22,630 nucleotides of DNA from Azolla pinnata. Taxonomy: Eukaryota; Streptophyta; Polypodiopsida; Salviniales; Salviniaceae. This document shows positions 20,906 to 22,630 of this stretch, one piece after another. The stretch is taken from contig JBBBWG010007269.1 of assembly GCA_037176905.1 (NCBI GenBank), positions 2,824 to 25,453 on the forward strand, in the 5' to 3' direction. Positions within the stretch are counted from its first letter, which is position 1, and the number at the start of each line of letters is the position of its first letter. Under the pieces are notes generated by a model. That model was not told the origin of the DNA, ran no database searches, and saw only the letters and a program-made list of their open reading frames with translations. A program made the position numbers and the translations under genes.

Positions 20906-20929
20906 GCCCTATTGGAATTGAGAAAAAAA

Positions 20930-21457
20930 AAACAAAACTGATTGATATATAGAACTAACTCATTTTCTGATGCAGCAAAACAGGTTTTGGTCCAGAGGTA
21001 TTGGGGGTTCATTTATGAAAGAGTTAGCCCACAAACCAAATCTTTGTGCTACACCACATGCATCTGAAGCAAACTGTTGTAATTTCACAAATTTGTTTTG
21101 GGGGTTTGTTAGGCTTCTTAAAAGTTTCAAAGGAAAAAAGATGTGTTAAAGTGCGAATCGATGTGTTATTTTTTTTCTTTTGCACGATGGAGTGCGGGTA
21201 GTGCTCATATATATAAATGCAGCGATGGGCACGAACGTGTGGATCGACGGACTTGTTTTTGAGCATAGAAAAATCGGATCGGAATATGGTAATCAAGCTT
21301 ATGGAGGCATAAGAATGCGAAAGATGCTATAGAAAGCTGCTAAAAAAAGATGGATTTCTATTTAGGGGTGGAAGAAGGGCTGGGAAAAAAGTCAAGGGAG
21401 AGAAGAAGTCAAGGGAGAGAAGAAGCGAGTGCGTTGTCTATCGGTGTCCTGTTTTTG
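20930..21457. other. Intergenic stretch, no gene seen
   Basis: AT-rich sequence after ACX1. No frame resembles a known protein. Near its end a 17-bp block, GTCAAGGGAGAGAAGAA, occurs twice in tandem (~21391-21424). Confidence 0.5.
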
Positions 21458-21480
21458 TTTAGGGTTTAGGGTTTAGGGTT
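21458..21480. repeat. Interstitial telomere repeat, three perfect TTTAGGG units
   Basis: TTTAGGG repeated three times plus TT. It is followed directly by CTGTCTGGCC, the same word that opens the 73-bp array units downstream. This may mark the edge of one repeat block or a telo-box. Confidence 0.75.
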
Positions 21481-21605
21481 CTGTCTGGCCGGTTCGAATA
21501 TACGTACAACAGAAAGAGCAGAACAAGACTCGGGGATGAGTCAAAAACTCAAAATCTCTCAAACAAATCCACATATTGTTTATTTCCATGTTTTTCTTGA
21601 GCCTA

Positions 21606-22190
21606 AACCGGTTCTGTCTGGCCAGAGAGCAGGATGCTGCCGATGAATGTGTTTGCACTCGAGTAGAATGTAGCCAATTCTGTTTGGCCAAAGAGAGCAA
21701 GATGCAGCCAATGCACGTGTTTTTGGCTCCAGAGCAGAATGCAGCAGCCAGTTCTATTTGGCTAGAGAGCAGGATGCAGCCAATGAATGTGTTTTTTGGC
21801 TCCAGAGCAGAATGCAACAGCCAGTTCTATCTGGCCAGAGAGCAGGATGCAGCCAATGAATGTGTTTTTTGGCTCCAGAGCAGAATGCAACAGCCAGTTC
21901 TATCTGGCCAGAGAGCAGGATGCAGCCAATGAATGTGTTTTTTGGCTCCAGAGCAGAATGCAGCAGCCAGTTCTATCTGGCTAGAGAGCAGGATGCAACC
22001 AGTTCTATCAGGCCCAGAGAACACAGGATGCAGTCGATGAATGTGTTTGCACTCGAGCAGAATGCGACCGGTTTTGTCTGGCCAGAGAGTAGGATACAGC
22101 TGATGAATGTGTTTTGGCCCCCAAAAGCAGAATGCAGGCATTCGGATGCAGCCAGCCGATGAATGTGTTTTCGGGCCCAAAAACGCAGGA
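21606..22190. repeat. 73-bp tandem repeat array
   Basis: Units run from GTTCTRTCTGGCCAGAGAGC through AGGATGCAGCCAATGAATGTG to GGCTCCAGAGCAGAATGCA and the next CCAGTTCT. The GAGAGC anchor occurs at 21625, 21693, 21765, 21838, 21911 and 21984; the central spacings are exactly 73 bp and the flanking ones 68-72. Further diverged and partly deleted copies follow, with anchors at ~22014 and 22085. The central copies are nearly identical, so expansion is recent. Because 73 is not a multiple of three, the same peptide-like words appear in all frames; this is not a coding repeat. Confidence 0.92.
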
Positions 22191-22540
22191 ATTCAATCGA
22201 AACGTGTCCTGCTGGGCCAGAGCAGAGCTTTCTTTTGCGAAAAGTCTTCTTTTCGGGCAAAATTTAACTCAAAATTAAACTCAAAATTGAACTCAATGCC
22301 CAAGAGTCTTCTGGGGCCAAAGCAAAGAGATTCCAGATTTTTCTTCTTCCAAATCTGGAAATCAGAGCAAATTTGGCAGAGAGGTCCATAGCATTTTTTT
22401 TGGCCATTTCCATCTTCTTTCTTCTTCTTTTTCAAGCAACAAGTTCTTCTTGTTTGTATTTTTAGTTGAATTTCTTGAGAAGAAGAAGAAGAAGAAGAAG
22501 AAAAGAACCTGTTCGTCTTTCTGTTCGACTGAGCGAAGCC
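22191..22540. other. Non-coding stretch with short repeats before the last ORF
   Basis: It holds an AACTCAAAATT-type 11-12 bp repeat of about three copies (22263-22295) and a perfect 10-bp inverted repeat (TTCCAGATTT at 22331-22340, AAATCTGGAA at 22351-22360). A CTT-rich tract follows (~22406-22450), then a GAA trinucleotide run (22478-22503). The pyrimidine-rich tract would suit a 5' leader. Confidence 0.55.
22478..22503. repeat. GAA microsatellite
   Basis: Eight or so uninterrupted GAA units, 38 bp before the ATG at 22541. Confidence 0.9.
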
Positions 22541-22630
22541 ATGGCGATGCTACATAACGAGCAACGGTCGCATCGCCATCGCGCGAAGACCTCTTGCTCC
22601 TGTGCTTCCCTTCCCCCCCTTCTCTGTCAT
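22541..22630 (+). CDS. Possible 5' end of a further gene, cut by the window
   Basis: An ATG in a favourable plant context (GCCATGGCG) opens a frame that stays open for 30 codons to the window edge: MAMLHNEQRSHRHRAK, then Ser/Cys/Pro-rich residues. The upstream CTT/GAA-rich sequence resembles a plant 5' leader. No family can be recognised from so few residues, and a chance frame is quite possible. Confidence 0.3.
   Translation, partial: MAMLHNEQRSHRHRAKTSCSCASLPPLLCH

Noticed and set aside
21473..22260. Frames of 90-118 codons with repeating AGCAG-derived peptides
   Set aside because: The 73-bp unit is not a multiple of three, so the peptides cycle through all frames on both strands; this is a DNA repeat and not a repeat protein.

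Overview
This is a stretch of nuclear DNA from a land plant, most likely a flowering plant. Four protein-coding genes, all on the + strand, can be supported from the sequence. The plant assignment rests on GT-AG introns with AT-rich interiors, TTTAGGG-type telomere-like motifs, a plant-type peroxisomal acyl-CoA oxidase (ACX1 class) and a GLUTAMINE DUMPER-like protein, a plant-specific family. I cannot name the species. A monocot is possible but is only an impression.

Layout. (1) 32-2026: an intronless DEAD-box-type RNA helicase of the DDX52/Rok1/RH57 class. Its 3' end continues into decayed tandem copies of its own last ~120 bp. (2) 2310-3150: no recognisable gene. (3) 3151-3866: a degenerate CATA microsatellite that runs to ~40 bp before the next start codon. 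(4) 3908-9937: a 12-exon WDR3/UTP12 (Dip2) WD40 gene of 933 codons. (5) 9938-12340: mostly intergenic, with a weak tRNA-like box B, a possible minus-strand promoter with telo-box and TATA motifs, and a GATC-rich stretch. (6) 12341-12690: a CAT-type trinucleotide array leading into (7) 12702-13707: a two-exon GDU-like membrane protein with one transmembrane helix and a VIMAG-type motif. (8) 13708-15244: intergenic DNA with one unrecognised minus-strand ORF, a telo-box and purine-rich direct repeats. (9) 15245-20829: a complete 14-exon ACX1-type acyl-CoA oxidase of 666 codons ending in a likely SML peroxisome signal. Its first intron holds a strong hairpin, a tandem TATGTG run and a 22-bp palindrome. 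(10) 21458-22190: a short telomere-like run followed by a 73-bp tandem repeat array. (11) 22541-22630: a possible start of another gene, cut by the window edge.

The first two genes act in the same process. Rok1/DDX52 and UTP12/WDR3 are both factors of small-subunit (18S) pre-ribosome assembly in the nucleolus. ACX1 and the GDU-like gene have no obvious link to them: ACX1 does peroxisomal beta-oxidation and jasmonate-type chain shortening, and GDU proteins affect amino-acid export. Exon boundaries of the three spliced genes were fitted by hand; every junction is GT-AG and keeps the reading frame and expected family order. I found no convincing wholly new system. The most unusual features are the repeat-derived structures in and around the genes and the divergent GDU-like protein.
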